Origin: Gymnopus androsaceus JB14
Taxonomy: Eukaryota; Basidiomycota; Agaricomycetes; Agaricales; Omphalotaceae
NCBI GenBank assembly: GCA_009733575.1
Contig: ML769473.1
Coordinates: forward strand, 153,671-217,670
Direction of reading: 5' to 3'
DNA: 64,000 nucleotides
The stretch's first letter is position 1, and the number at the start of each line of letters is the position of its first letter. The translations under genes were made by a program, and so were the position numbers. The notes below the pieces were generated by a model. It saw only the letters and a program-made list of their open reading frames with translations. It did not search any database and had not been told where the DNA came from. This document shows, in pieces, positions 1 to 9,540 of this stretch.

Positions 1-3
1 ACC

Positions 4-1465
4 ATGTTTTTCTCACTTCTAACTTCTCAGAGATTTAATAGAGATTTATTAGGATTGTTCTCATTATGCAGCAACCACATCTGGCACAAGCTCATGCGAG
101 GACATCTGCGATCGTTAGGACTCCAAAATCACGGTTCGAAGGTCCCCAACCATGAGATGGAGAGCTACTACGACGTGAACTGGATGCACTGCGAGCTTGA
201 TGGAGCTTCTGTCTACAGAGTAGCCCAACACGACCTTTTTACCTGTACAACACCACAAGATCCTCTTCTCAATGCAGAAGTGTGTTCCTTAGCTGGTTTC
301 AATATATTCTGTGGGCGGTATGATATAGTTCTTGGTCCCGATGGAAAACATATTGTGAAAAGTAAGTTTTTTCTCTGTTATTTTTACCAGCCTGTTCTAA
401 TAACATCCAGGATCAGCAAGCGTTCATCGCTCCCCAGAAGTCTCAATGGTGCTCAAGGTCGCCGTGACTTGGACGATACTGAAACAATGGCTGTCAAAGC
501 TATCCTGGCTCTCTCAAAAAGCTGTTGACAATCTTATTGACCCGGTAGATCACCAGAACTTATGCCCCTAAAGCAGTGAAGCTACTCCGTCACATCTCCT
601 TCATTGCACAACACATTCCTCATCGCTCTGATATGGCTCCTAATCAGGCTGCTGAGCATCGCGCACTGGACCTCACTGGGCGCATGTGGTCCTATCTTTA
701 TCGGCCTTTCATTGATCCTAACATGAGCTTAACGGAGCAGCTCAAAAGCTTTTCGGTGTATGCTCATCTCAGCATGGAGCTTTATTGGCGTTACGGTAGC
801 TCATTGATGAGTCTGATCTTGTCAAGTCCTCTGTGAAGAATGAGGATGACTTTTTCACAGTTCAATTACCGTCCATGTCGAAACCCGGATACATCTACAA
901 AGCTTCCGCCATCCGTCTGATGTTCTCGGATGAAGGATATTGTCTCTCCCCTGACCGCCTTCTTCGTGTGCGTGGCTATACTGCTGGAGGCCCGAAACGC
1001 TCATTGGACAGTGACGAGATGATTTCTGGGGGTGTCTTCACTGTTGATCAGCTGGCGGCAGTCGCAATAAAGACAGAGCACATCATATCTGTTGGGATTA
1101 TGAAAGTCATGAGAATTGACTCTAAAAAGCGCGCGCAGCTCACAGATGTTAGCGCAGCTGAATTTGGAATTTCCGACTCCTCTCTTACTGCTTCCGGGTT
1201 TATATACGACCTTGTTCATGCACTCCCTCGACCTTTGGATGGCCCTTCTGCTTCTAGTAATGATGCACCACCACTTGAGGACCAGATGTGGGTTTCGCCA
1301 TCAAATTTCGCAACTTTCACTTCTGCGAAAAAAGTTAAAGCTGGTCAGGCATCCCAACCACCCTCAATACCCAAGAAAAGAGTCGGATCCGCTATCGACG
1401 GAACACGTACTTCATTTGCGGTTCATGTACCAGGCGCAACTTTATTCTGCCCGATGAATAAGTAA
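4..1465 (+). pseudogene. Decayed multi-copy agaricomycete hypothetical gene (partial at left edge)
   Basis: Three adjacent coding stretches on the + strand (4-528, 576-836, 833-1465) look like one long protein of unknown function. A plausible intron runs from 363 to about 410 (GTAAGT...CAG). Joining the next pieces needs frame changes: one at a CCCC run near 565-569 and one near 800-806. The middle part carries the segment GRMWSYLYRPFIDP followed by a helical Leu/Ser-rich stretch; the last part ends in a basic, Pro-rich tail. From memory this resembles a large multi-copy family common in agaricomycetes, often in repeat-rich DNA; that assignment is an inference. It may be a truncated, decaying copy, or the frame breaks may be sequence errors. 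The 5' end lies outside the window. Confidence 0.5.
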
Positions 1466-1552
1466 TTCCAGTGCGAAGTTGTACATGAATACAATCCTAG
1501 ACTTGAATAGCAGTTGCAACAGGCAACGTCCACAGTCCGTTCAATCCCCAAT

Positions 1553-1988
1553 CTAGTCATCATCACTCTCATCACTCGAGGTGTAATCATCATCGTCCCC
1601 GCTATCCCTCCCCCAGCAAGCTGATACAACGATATCGGGGACCCCTCGGTGTCTGCTCCTCAGGCAGAAGGCCAAAGTAAGGAAATCATCCAGCACCTTT
1701 GGCTCGTCATCCCGGCTCTGCTTCATCCATCTGCGCATTCATCAAGTTCCAAATCGATTTCCACTCCGCCTTCATCTTTTGCTGATGCCGGTGCCGGTAC
1801 ACGACAGGAGCGGTAGACACGGGAGCAGCGATTTCGTCCCATGCATCATCTTCCGAGTCTGAGCCCGCAGAAGGCGGCAACGGATAAAGAGGGCCTACAA
1901 AAAGAACTTGGCTCTCAGACTGGCCTTTCGTGAGTCCATCTGTTTCCCCATCCTCTCTCCCATTACTCCTTCTCTGGTCCCTCCTCAT
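1553..1988 (-). CDS. Small acidic protein of unknown function (apparent 1-nt frame break)
   Basis: Reads on the minus strand from an ATG at 1988. The N-terminal half is polar, with an acidic SDSEDDAWDE segment and a basic KMKAEWKSIW helix. The frame stops at 1707, but the next frame carries on with DDEPKVLDDFLTLAFCLR and ends in a strongly acidic tail (DDDDYTSSDESDDD) at 1553. Removing one G from the GGG at about 1707-1710 joins the two halves into about 144 residues, so a 1-nt indel is likelier than an intron: no GT donor lies before the stop. I do not recognise the family. Its ATG is only 23 nt from the divergent ATG at 2012, so the two genes must share a very short upstream region, or one real start lies further in. 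Confidence 0.45.
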
Positions 1989-2011
1989 TCTTTACATCAA
2001 ATAATTCAATC

Positions 2012-3570
2012 ATGAGCTTGGGCACTAACATAGTCTCCGACTTGACTCGAGTCGCGAAAGCAGTGCCCACCAAGTTGTTTTCGTTTCAATTATTCTTTGT
2101 AATTGGGCCCTTTTGGACAATATCGCCATTGGGACGAATCGCACTTATTCCCAGGGTGAGTGCACAGACAACTGCGAGTTGCAACGCGAGCTTGGATTAT
2201 GGATGGGTGAGTAAAGAGCCTATCTCTCTGTTTCCCATGGAACATGATAACATGCATATGCAGTCATACAACTCTGTGAACCAAGACCCTTGCATCGTAG
2301 CAACCTACCTTGGCGAGGCTTGCACCGCCTCATTGGGTGAGTCCCTGTTATCCTTCCTCCAGACTAACATTTCTTATCCGGATTCCGATTAAGGGTACAT
2401 GATCCCTGCCATCAATTCCTCTCAAGTCTATAATTCCTCTCAAGTCTATAAAGGACCCGCAGGAGCCGAAGCCAACACATGTCGATGCAGCTCTGTGTTC
2501 TATATGATGTTGAGTGCATGCGCGGCATGTCAAGGAGGATCATATTCACTGTAAGTATGGATGTTGACTCTGTTCAAGGGACTGGATGCTCCATGCTTTA
2601 CTTTCTTCCTCGATCTCCACATGTTGTGAAGCTGAACCCTCTCCTTTGACAGATGGCCTAACTACAGCCAAAATTGCTCAGAGGTCTACAACTCCATGTA
2701 AGTAATCAGGCCTTGACATCATACGTACCTTTTGGAGGTGATCTTTGAATCCTCAATTTCGAACAGGTTTCCCGAAAACATACCCAGCGGAACTCGAGTT
2801 CCGCATTGGGCCTACTTAAATTTTACAACGGTGTGTAATAGCTATGAGTTTTCCACTCGGATTCAACTGAGAGGACTGTCTAATTCAGGTGGATGGAGCT
2901 TTTAATTCAACAGAGGCACAGCAAGTAGGCGGTTTTCCTGAATCAACTGGAACCTCGATACTAGCTAGTAGCACCTCTGCTTCTTCCACCCGGAAAATCA
3001 TTGGCAGTGTTGTTGGAGGTTTTGTTTTTCTATGTCTTTCTGCTGTAGTAGTTGTGATTTATTTGGGAAGGAGAAGGAGGAGAAGAGTAATGGCACTTGA
3101 AAAGCTTATCCCATTCCCATTGATATCTCAATCTGGTTCAATGGCAACTGCAACCCTTCTACCCAGCCATTCTTTTGGTCAATTTACCTTGGTCCGACCA
3201 CTGTCCAAAAAGAATATCACAGGTGACCCGTATTTTAATTTATTGAAATCCTGACAATCTTAGTATTGCAGATGGTGTCAATCCTGAAGGTGAAGGTGGT
3301 AATAATGACATGGCTAGACCTAGTCCACAAAACCTTCTCACTATGAAGCTTCAGCAGCGCCTTGTGGTGGCACAGGTCCAAGCTCAACAATGGGAGGAGC
3401 AATTAAATGAACAGAATCAGCAATTAAACCAGCAGTTGGAGCAGTTGACCCAACAGCAACAAGTCCAGGTGCCACTGCCCACTGTTCATACAGACAGTGG
3501 CATACGGTTGATTGGAGAGGAGACCCTGGAGGAAATAGATGAGGTCCCACCAGGCTACACAGAGGCATGA
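2012..3570 (+). CDS. Single-pass membrane protein with Cys-rich extracellular domain
   Basis: Seven exons join in frame to 388 residues: 2012-2206, 2264-2336, 2394-2550, 2653-2697, 2767-2830, 2889-3222, 3272-3570; all introns are GT-AG. A hydrophobic N-terminal stretch ending near VSAQ looks like a signal peptide. The ectodomain has paired cysteines (CRCSS, CAACQGG, WPNYSQNC) and several N-glycosylation sequons. A Ser/Thr-rich stalk leads to one transmembrane helix (about IIGSVVGGFVFLCLSAVVVV) followed by RRRRRR, which fits an outside-in topology. The cytoplasmic tail carries a Gln/Leu-rich coiled-coil-like stretch and ends PPGYTEA. This architecture is common in basidiomycete putative surface sensors, but I know no assigned function. 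The exact phase agreement across six introns supports the model. Confidence 0.75.
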
Positions 3571-4013
3571 TATTGAACCATTAGAGAAGCCACTGTTGGA
3601 ATATCAAAGGTATATTGTTGGATTTTGATTTTGCGAAGTGCCGTTGCTTGCCACAGCTTCCAATTGGAGGTAGTATTTACTGTATATAAGCCTGTTTAGT
3701 ACATCAATCCCCCCATCTGTTTGCCTCCCGACTCCCACTACGGGGCTCAAACGGAATATACTGCTTGACTCTGCCTTTCTTGGGTGACAATGCCCCCATT
3801 TATCCCAGCACAAACAGATCCTGGCTAGTCTAGCAAGCCAGTAAATAGTGCTACGAGAATCTTTGGGTTTAGTCCCTATCCTCACTGTCATCACTTGAGT
3901 CATTGTCTGTTCTCTTGATGCATATTGGATTCAATATGTGCAAACGCGTTGCGCACCAATACTTTCGTTGAGTTCAAACACATTAGGGTGCAATTGCTAG
4001 GGATCTTGGAGCG
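3571..4013. other. Gene-free interval
   Basis: No open frame with coding character and no clear repeat. It is the 3' flank of the membrane protein gene and ends at the target site of the hAT-type MITE. Confidence 0.4.
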
Positions 4014-4021
4014 CCGGCAGC

Positions 4022-4974
4022 TAGAGATGTCAGGGAGTCAGAGTCTTTGGCAGGTACCCATGGGTAGATCCGTGGGAAAACCCATAGGTCAGATGATCCA
4101 TGGATTGTCAGTAGTTCCCATGGATCACTCAAGGTTACAGGTCAGCATCTAAAAAATTCGAATTTCTATGAGTAATGATTGTACACATTATTTGTTTAAT
4201 TTGTAAGATTTACAGGGGATTCCAAAAACCTTGGCATGTGCATCAAATTTTTTTCAAAAATAAATATTTTGTAAATACATCTAGGCGCGCGCTTGAGTTG
4301 GCACTTCCCTGCCACTTTCGAGACACACAAGGGCACACATCTTCCTAATCCTAGTCTCTCCAGTGAATTCACTGTGAAGACAGTGTTTTCATAGTAGGAT
4401 ATGATAGCTACGAGCTCACAACGTCAAAAAAAGACCTAATCTTATTCAGGTAACATTCACTGATTGAATGGAATTGAACATTCAGCAAACATCTGCACCC
4501 TAAACAGGTCCAAAACCTTTTCAGAATGAAATCCTATGGCTCCTATAAGCTATTCATCTTCAAAATACTGTTTGAGCTTGAGTTCTCTGGATTCTGTACC
4601 ATCCAGAACACTGGAGAAGAGCCCGCTAGCTTATGGGAAAGTACTGATGGCTGTGGTTACAAGATATTTATTTTTGAAAAAAATTTGATGCACATGCCAA
4701 GGTTTTTGGAATCCCCTGTAAACAACACATGTATGAGTATTTGACTGATATTGATACTAAGCACAGCTCAGAATGGCTGGATACAAGTTCAAAAATCCAC
4801 ATTTTCAATGAATCATTAAGGGTACCCATGGGTTGACCTGTGAGGATCAGTAAACCCACAGGTCAGGTTAAAAGTCCAAGGGTCATCAACAGGTCACAGG
4901 TCAAGGTGCTTAGGCATAAAAAACCAGTGGATCAGAGTCCGGGTGATGCGTGGGTTGGCTCGTTGACATCTCTA
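4022..4974. mobile_element. hAT-type MITE with perfect 8-bp target duplication
   Basis: A 953-bp non-coding element starts TAGAGATGTC and ends GACATCTCTA, an inverted pair. It is flanked on both sides by the identical 8-mer CCGGCAGC (4014-4021 and 4975-4982). An 8-bp duplication with short terminal inverted repeats is the signature of the hAT superfamily. The interior holds degenerate copies of a motif around CCATGGGTAGATCCGTGGG and AACCCACAGGTCAGG, also seen inside the hAT-type element at 54501-56010, so the two are probably related. It encodes nothing and would depend on a transposase in trans. A second element (4213-4718) is inserted inside it. Confidence 0.8.
4213..4718. mobile_element. 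Tc1/mariner-type MITE nested in the hAT MITE
   Basis: The 506-bp element starts CAGGGGATTCCAAAAACC and ends with its reverse complement. The terminal inverted repeats are about 60 bp with one mismatch that I can see (4211-4271 against 4661-4720), and TA dinucleotides flank both ends. TA duplication plus long inverted repeats indicates the Tc1/mariner superfamily. The interior (about 385 bp) has no credible transposase and includes ordinary AT-rich sequence. Since it sits within the hAT MITE, it inserted later. Confidence 0.8.
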
Positions 4975-5116
4975 CCGGCAGCTGACACCTGGAAATCTTA
5001 AGCAACAAGTGCAGTTTTTGTCTCAGTGTAGACTTGCGGCGCCAGTTCCGTTTGGTTGCCACCTATTTCAAATAAATTTGAAATGTGCTTTGACAGCTTG
5101 GTTGGCTCCCAAAGGA

Positions 5117-5903
5117 CTGGGAACCACTTGCAGTCACTAATAGAGTCACAAATTTGTGACTTTAACTTAGCAAAATTTCACTTTGAGAAATCTGAGTTTT
5201 TTGGTGCAGAAGTCTGTCCCCCGCCATGACCCTTATAAAATTATTATGGAAGGACTTTTATCATCTCATAGAGTTAGAATATCCATATTGTAGAGGTATA
5301 AGATGAAAAATACATACATGGGATGAGATATTCCCCAAAATGACACAAAATCCAGTGATGTTGATGTGAGTTTTGCCCAAGCAAATCTCGGAGTAAGTCC
5401 AGAAGATATTGTGGGTATTCTATAACCGAAATTAGCATCTTATCTGAAATAAGAGAGCTTTAGAGCAAGAAAAAACAAATATTGATGCAAAAATCACTGA
5501 AAATCCAGTACAATGAAGTCAGATGAGGTTGGAGCAGGCTTAAAATAAGAAAATTAGACTTACCAGAGTATGGAAAGATTATATCAAGATTGAAACAATC
5601 CTTCCTTACCTTGACATTGAATGGGAGTGAATATTGTGCTCTTCAGCACCATCAGTTGTTGATGATTGGGTCGGAAAGCACTTAATTACCTTGGATTTAT
5701 CTGTATGACTTACCATGATCCAGACATACAGAATGAAGCATTGAAATCCCAGATTTGGGCTCAATATTACCTGGACAGTACAAGATTGCTGCCAAATTGC
5801 TGTAGCAAGCTCAATCTACTTGAAAGGGCTGTAAATGGCAATATTTGTGAGCAAGACTCATAACAAATTTGTGACCCTACTAGTGACTGCAAGTGGTGCC
5901 CAG
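5117..5903. repeat. Inverted repeat pair bracketing about 700 bp
   Basis: The stretch 5117-5160 (CTGGGAACCACTTGCAGTCAC onward) recurs in inverted orientation at 5862-5903 with a few mismatches. The interior is AT-rich and has no convincing gene. This looks like another non-autonomous DNA element whose outer ends are CTGGG(A/C)ACCACTTG. I found no clear target duplication, so the boundaries and superfamily are uncertain. Confidence 0.45.
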
Positions 5904-5931
5904 CCATTTCCAGAGAAAGCCTCGTGTAGCC

Positions 5932-6109
5932 CATCAGCAAAACCTGTACCATCACAATACATTTCGTTCGTCTCTGGAGCAAGGATAGTAATTCCAGAGA
6001 TCTCCAGAGACCTCCAGAGACGTCTGGAGGAGTTTGACAGCTTTTTGACAGCTGTCAGAGCTCTGGAGATCTCTGGAGACCTCTGGAGACCAACCAGGTT
6101 TTGCAGATG
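5932..6109. mobile_element. CATCAG fold-back element, copy 1
   Basis: The 178-bp element begins CATCAGCAAAACCTG and ends CAGGTTTTGCAGATG, a 15-bp inverted pair with one mismatch. The dinucleotide CC flanks both ends (5930-5931 and 6110-6111). The interior is packed with the self-complementary words CTCCAGAG and CTCTGGAG and can fold back. A closely similar copy lies at 8066-8250 (three substitutions and a 7-bp indel by eye). Two more distant members are at 51790 and 56308. Confidence 0.75.
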
Positions 6110-6715
6110 CCAGCTGACCATTGATTGCATCAACATCTGGAAGCAGGTGGGGACGAGCCTAGTCTCAGTGCAACATTCAGACTAATGACCTTTTTTGGAA
6201 TCAGCAATTAAAAACTCTGGTACATATTAAGTATATCAGCCAAACGGATTCTAAGCAACTCAACCTTTGTCCCAGAATTACATACCTGAACAGTGAATCA
6301 TGGAGGGACTAAAAATTAAAGTAGAACTGGTGCATCTCGCATCTCGCGTAGTATGCATTGGTGGCGCTTGATTAGCGCCTGACAGGCTCTCTCGTTGCTA
6401 ACTTTAAATATTGTCACACCTCCAGCACTCTTCTGAGCTTCCAAACACCTTCCGAGATGCTTACTACAATAAGCAATGGGTTCAAAAATGTACAATGACA
6501 AGAAAATACCTTTAATCCAGCGAGACATTGAGTTGAGCAATGAGAGTGAGTGGGAAAGTGACCGCCACTGACGTGGCGGCCCTGGATTGATTGAGCAAAA
6601 GCGCAAAGAGCTAAGGGCTAAAGAAGGAAAGAAGAGAGGATAGCCCAAGCAGGGGTATTGTGATGGGGATGAGCATGACATGACACTCAATGGCGATTGT
6701 CAGGATGCCTACTAG

Positions 6716-7673
6716 TGAGCATAGCCTGAAGGAGTATGGGGTTTTTGCAAATGTAAATGCAGAATGTTTCAGAAGCCCAATGTCCAGTGGCTTGAATGAT
6801 ATCTGGTGAAACCCCATCCTCTGCAAGAGTGGTGGCACCTCCAGCCCTCAATGATTGGCCAGCTATTCAAGAGTCTGGGACAAAATGGTGAAGGTGATGT
6901 AGGAACCAGGTCCGGGCTGGAATAGTCCTGTCTTGTCAAACCCAAATGAAAGGATGAAGGGGGAAGATTGTATCCCAGCTGTTAATGTACCATCTGAATA
7001 GATGGCAAGCATTGCTATTTCTGATAACAATTTGATTCCCTTCAAAGGTTGAGTCAGCTTTGTGGGCTGGGAGCCAGAAAGAAAAAAAATCTTCAGCCCA
7101 TTTGACAGAGGAACAATGGGTGTACTTCCGTGGGTTTCTGAGACATGGATTGTTGTGCATGGTTAGTTCGGCCAACCAAAGGAGACCAAAGAAGCCTGAA
7201 AAAAGGATGGAGGCAAATAAGAGTTTGTTGTGGGAGGGATTTTTTAGTAGGAGATTCAGGATATTCTGTAAGCGGTGGCGGGAAAGGGGAAGCTTTTGTT
7301 GAACAGGTGTACCATACAAACATTTACAACCTTTCAGGGTCTGTTTGACAAGGGTGTGGTTTCAAATTTGGCAGATATTTGGGTAAAGATGTTCAAGCTC
7401 GGAGCAAATGCTGGATAGGTAGGAATCAACAGAGGATGGTTTAATGTGGCAGCTCATGTGGACCACGAAAAAGCTGAATGTGTCAACTGTCAGTTCCATG
7501 GAGAAATTGTGTGTGGTGCAAAAGTTGATATAAGAGTTTAGGGCAGAGGAGTACATGGCTTGAGTCATGGTATCAACTGCCATACCCACAGTGATTGCTT
7601 GTTTGTGAACAAGATGATCCACTGACCAAGCTTCCTGAATGGGCTGCCTGACCAAAGGAGGAAGCGGAATCAT
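6716..7673 (-). pseudogene. Tyrosine recombinase fragment of the retroelement
   Basis: The N-terminal core-binding part (7673-7362) reads like a YR SAM-like domain (AMYSSALNSYINFC, VDSYLSSIC). The catalytic half continues at 7319-6863 with WLPAHKADSTFEGN. Near 6845-6720 comes SLRAGGATTLAEDG, then ATGHWASETFCIYI. These match the recombinase Arg box, the second-box His and the Tyr nucleophile. The usual HxLR is QSLR here, so the first His of the box is lost. Several frameshifts separate the pieces, so no functional enzyme can be made. The end near 6716 is where recognisable similarity stops. Confidence 0.7.
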
Positions 7674-7918
7674 AATGATTCAGCCCCCAGCGCATCTCGA
7701 GGGGGTTGGAAATTGCTCAGGATAAGGCCTGGCATGAGAGATGGGAGTAAAGAGAACTTCTGACAAGAAATGGTGTCCGCAACAACATTTTTCTCGCCAG
7801 GGATGTGTAGAACTTGAAGGTCCATGTTAAAATCCAGAAGGACATCAATGGCTGAACAAAGAATAAGATTGTAGGAGGGTTTGGCTTTTAGAGAGTCAAA
7901 TATGTTAACCGTATTCAT
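7670..7918 (-). pseudogene. RNase H C-terminal fragment of the retroelement
   Basis: The frame carries DLQVLHIPGEKNVVADTIS, which matches the conserved end of retroelement RNase H domains (H-x-PG-x-x-N-x-x-AD). It sits directly upstream of the recombinase fragment on the same strand, as expected for an RT-RNase H-YR polyprotein. The start of the domain is lost, and the CATCAG copy 2 lies about 150 bp upstream. Confidence 0.6.
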
Positions 7919-8065
7919 ATTGTCAGTGAATATGGTAAGGCAGAGTCATTTGGTAAGGGAGGAGTCAGCATGCATGGTGTGGCAGTACCAGTGAATGGTG
8001 GAAAGAACACATATCACTTCAAAGAAAAAGGTTGTATCTTTTGGTGGGTTATAAGAGATGGGTGA

Positions 8066-8250
8066 CATCAGCAAAACCTGTACCATCACAATATATTTCT
8101 TTCGTCTCTGGAGCAAGGATAGTAATTCCAGAGATCTCCAGAGTCCAGAGACCTCCAGAGACGTCTGGAGGAGTTTGACAGCTTTTTGACAGCTGTCAGA
8201 GCTCTGGAGATCTCTGGAGATCTCTGGAGACCAACCAGGTTTTGCAGATG
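8066..8250. mobile_element. CATCAG fold-back element, copy 2
   Basis: The 185-bp element has the same ends as copy 1 (CATCAGCAAAACCTG ... CAGGTTTTGCAGATG). GA flanks both sides (8064-8065 and 8251-8252). It lies inside the retroelement relic between its RT and RNase H fragments, so it inserted after or during decay of that element. It differs from copy 1 by a 7-bp insertion (TCCAGAG type) and three substitutions by eye. Confidence 0.75.
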
Positions 8251-8390
8251 GAGAAGAAACTAAGAAAGAGTTCTGGGATCCAGAACCCCATTCTGAGTTT
8301 CAATGCATTGCAATAGATGGTCATGTTGGTTTCCGTGATTGGGTCCCAGTCATAGGCCTCAAAGAAGAGGATGCCAGAGGCTGTTTTGAG

Positions 8391-8945
8391 TCAATGGGCA
8401 AGCCAAGTTAGATTGTCCTTCATAGCTTTGTTGAGATAAATGTTGGCGTGAGGTTGAGACTTTCCGGACATCTTCTGATAGACATTGGAAAGGGAGGGAC
8501 GGAGGAGAGGGAAGACATTAAAGGACCAGTTGATCCAGCCTGTAAGCACCTGAAATTTGTGTAAGGAACATTGTCGAGAGGGAGTAGCAATGAAGTTGTG
8601 GATGGCAGAGATCAAGCTGCGCTTTGATTTGGCAGGCAAAGTTGCTGTCATTGCGTTCAGATCAATCTCAAAACCAATGATGGTGAGAATCAGTCTGAAT
8701 GCTTGCTTCTTCCGTTTATGAGGGATGCCCAGGTAGTCCCACAAGCAGAGCAACTGGGCCTGTTTCCGAGGGAAAAATACGCCATAAGGTTCATAGAGAA
8801 CCAAGTTTCCTTCTATATTCCAGCCAAAGGTGTCATCAACATAACAGAAAGTATCAACAATTAACTCAACAAAAATTGCAATCCAGACAACAAGGCCCAT
8901 AACCAAAGCCCAAATGCAAGGGGAGCCTTTGTTGCCAAAGCAAGA
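8391..8945 (-). pseudogene. Reverse transcriptase fragment of the retroelement
   Basis: The frame runs from about 8945 to 8391. It contains FGNKGSPCIWA upstream of a catalytic FCYVDDTFGW motif, so the polymerase YVDD residues are intact. The thumb-like region GFEIDLNAMTATLPAKSKR follows. The first half of the polymerase domain is absent and the frame stops before RNase H. The overall sequence resembles RT domains of basidiomycete YR retroelements; the assignment rests on motif and order only. Confidence 0.7.
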
Positions 8946-9039
8946 GCAACAGTCAATGCTGGGTTGAGCTCAATGCTCAAAATTCTGTCATGTACCATGG
9001 CGATTAAAGATTCTTTGCTCCCTACGTGGTTTCTGGATA

Positions 9040-9309
9040 CTGTATAGTTTTGACCATAAGTTCAGTGGGTGTTATGCATTATGGCTGAACTTCAATTTTT
9101 TTACAAGTTCAGTCCCTAAATCAAGCATTACGCATTCAAAAATTTGACATCTTTACAGTCATTCTGAGAAATTTTTTGAAACTTGCATTACTTTTTGGGA
9201 AAATTTGAGGTTCAACCGGCATTGTTATGTGTTATGATCCTTGATTTTGGCTAGTTCGGGAACCCCACCGTTCTTACTGTTACGCAAACCTACAGTCGAA
9301 ACTATACAG
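9040..9309. mobile_element. Small TA-flanked MITE
   Basis: CTGTATAGTTTTGAC at 9040 and GTCGAAACTATACAG ending at 9309 are an inverted pair with one mismatch, and TA lies at both outer edges. The 270-bp interior is non-coding. This fits a Tc1/mariner-like MITE with short inverted repeats. The TA duplication is weak evidence alone. Confidence 0.55.
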
Positions 9310-9540
9310 TAGCTGAGCAGCTGACCAAAACGACCAACTAGTCTCATAAACAGACAACTACACGATCGTAAACAATGTGTAGAGAGGTCCAGGAGTCCCA
9401 TTAAGCATTGTCATCTATCGCGAGCCAACTGAACTCTGAAGTGTTCATTCCATGTAAGTATTTAAGTATTAAATGAAGTAGGAAATAGTATCTAGATCAA
9501 ACATGCTCTCAAGAATCCAGATGGACGACAAGTTACAAAA

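Larger units (their letters stand above)
6716..8990 (-). mobile_element. Decayed tyrosine-recombinase retroelement (RT-RNase H-YR order)
   Basis: On the minus strand, fragments of reverse transcriptase, an RNase H end and a tyrosine recombinase follow one another in the order of DIRS/Ngaro-type retroelements. Frames are broken in many places. The 5' part of the reverse transcriptase and any gag gene are missing; coding similarity fades near 8990. The CATCAG copy 2 (8066-8250) is inserted between the RT and RNase H parts. No terminal repeats were identified. The order is seen in the sequence; the class name rests on family knowledge. Confidence 0.7.
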
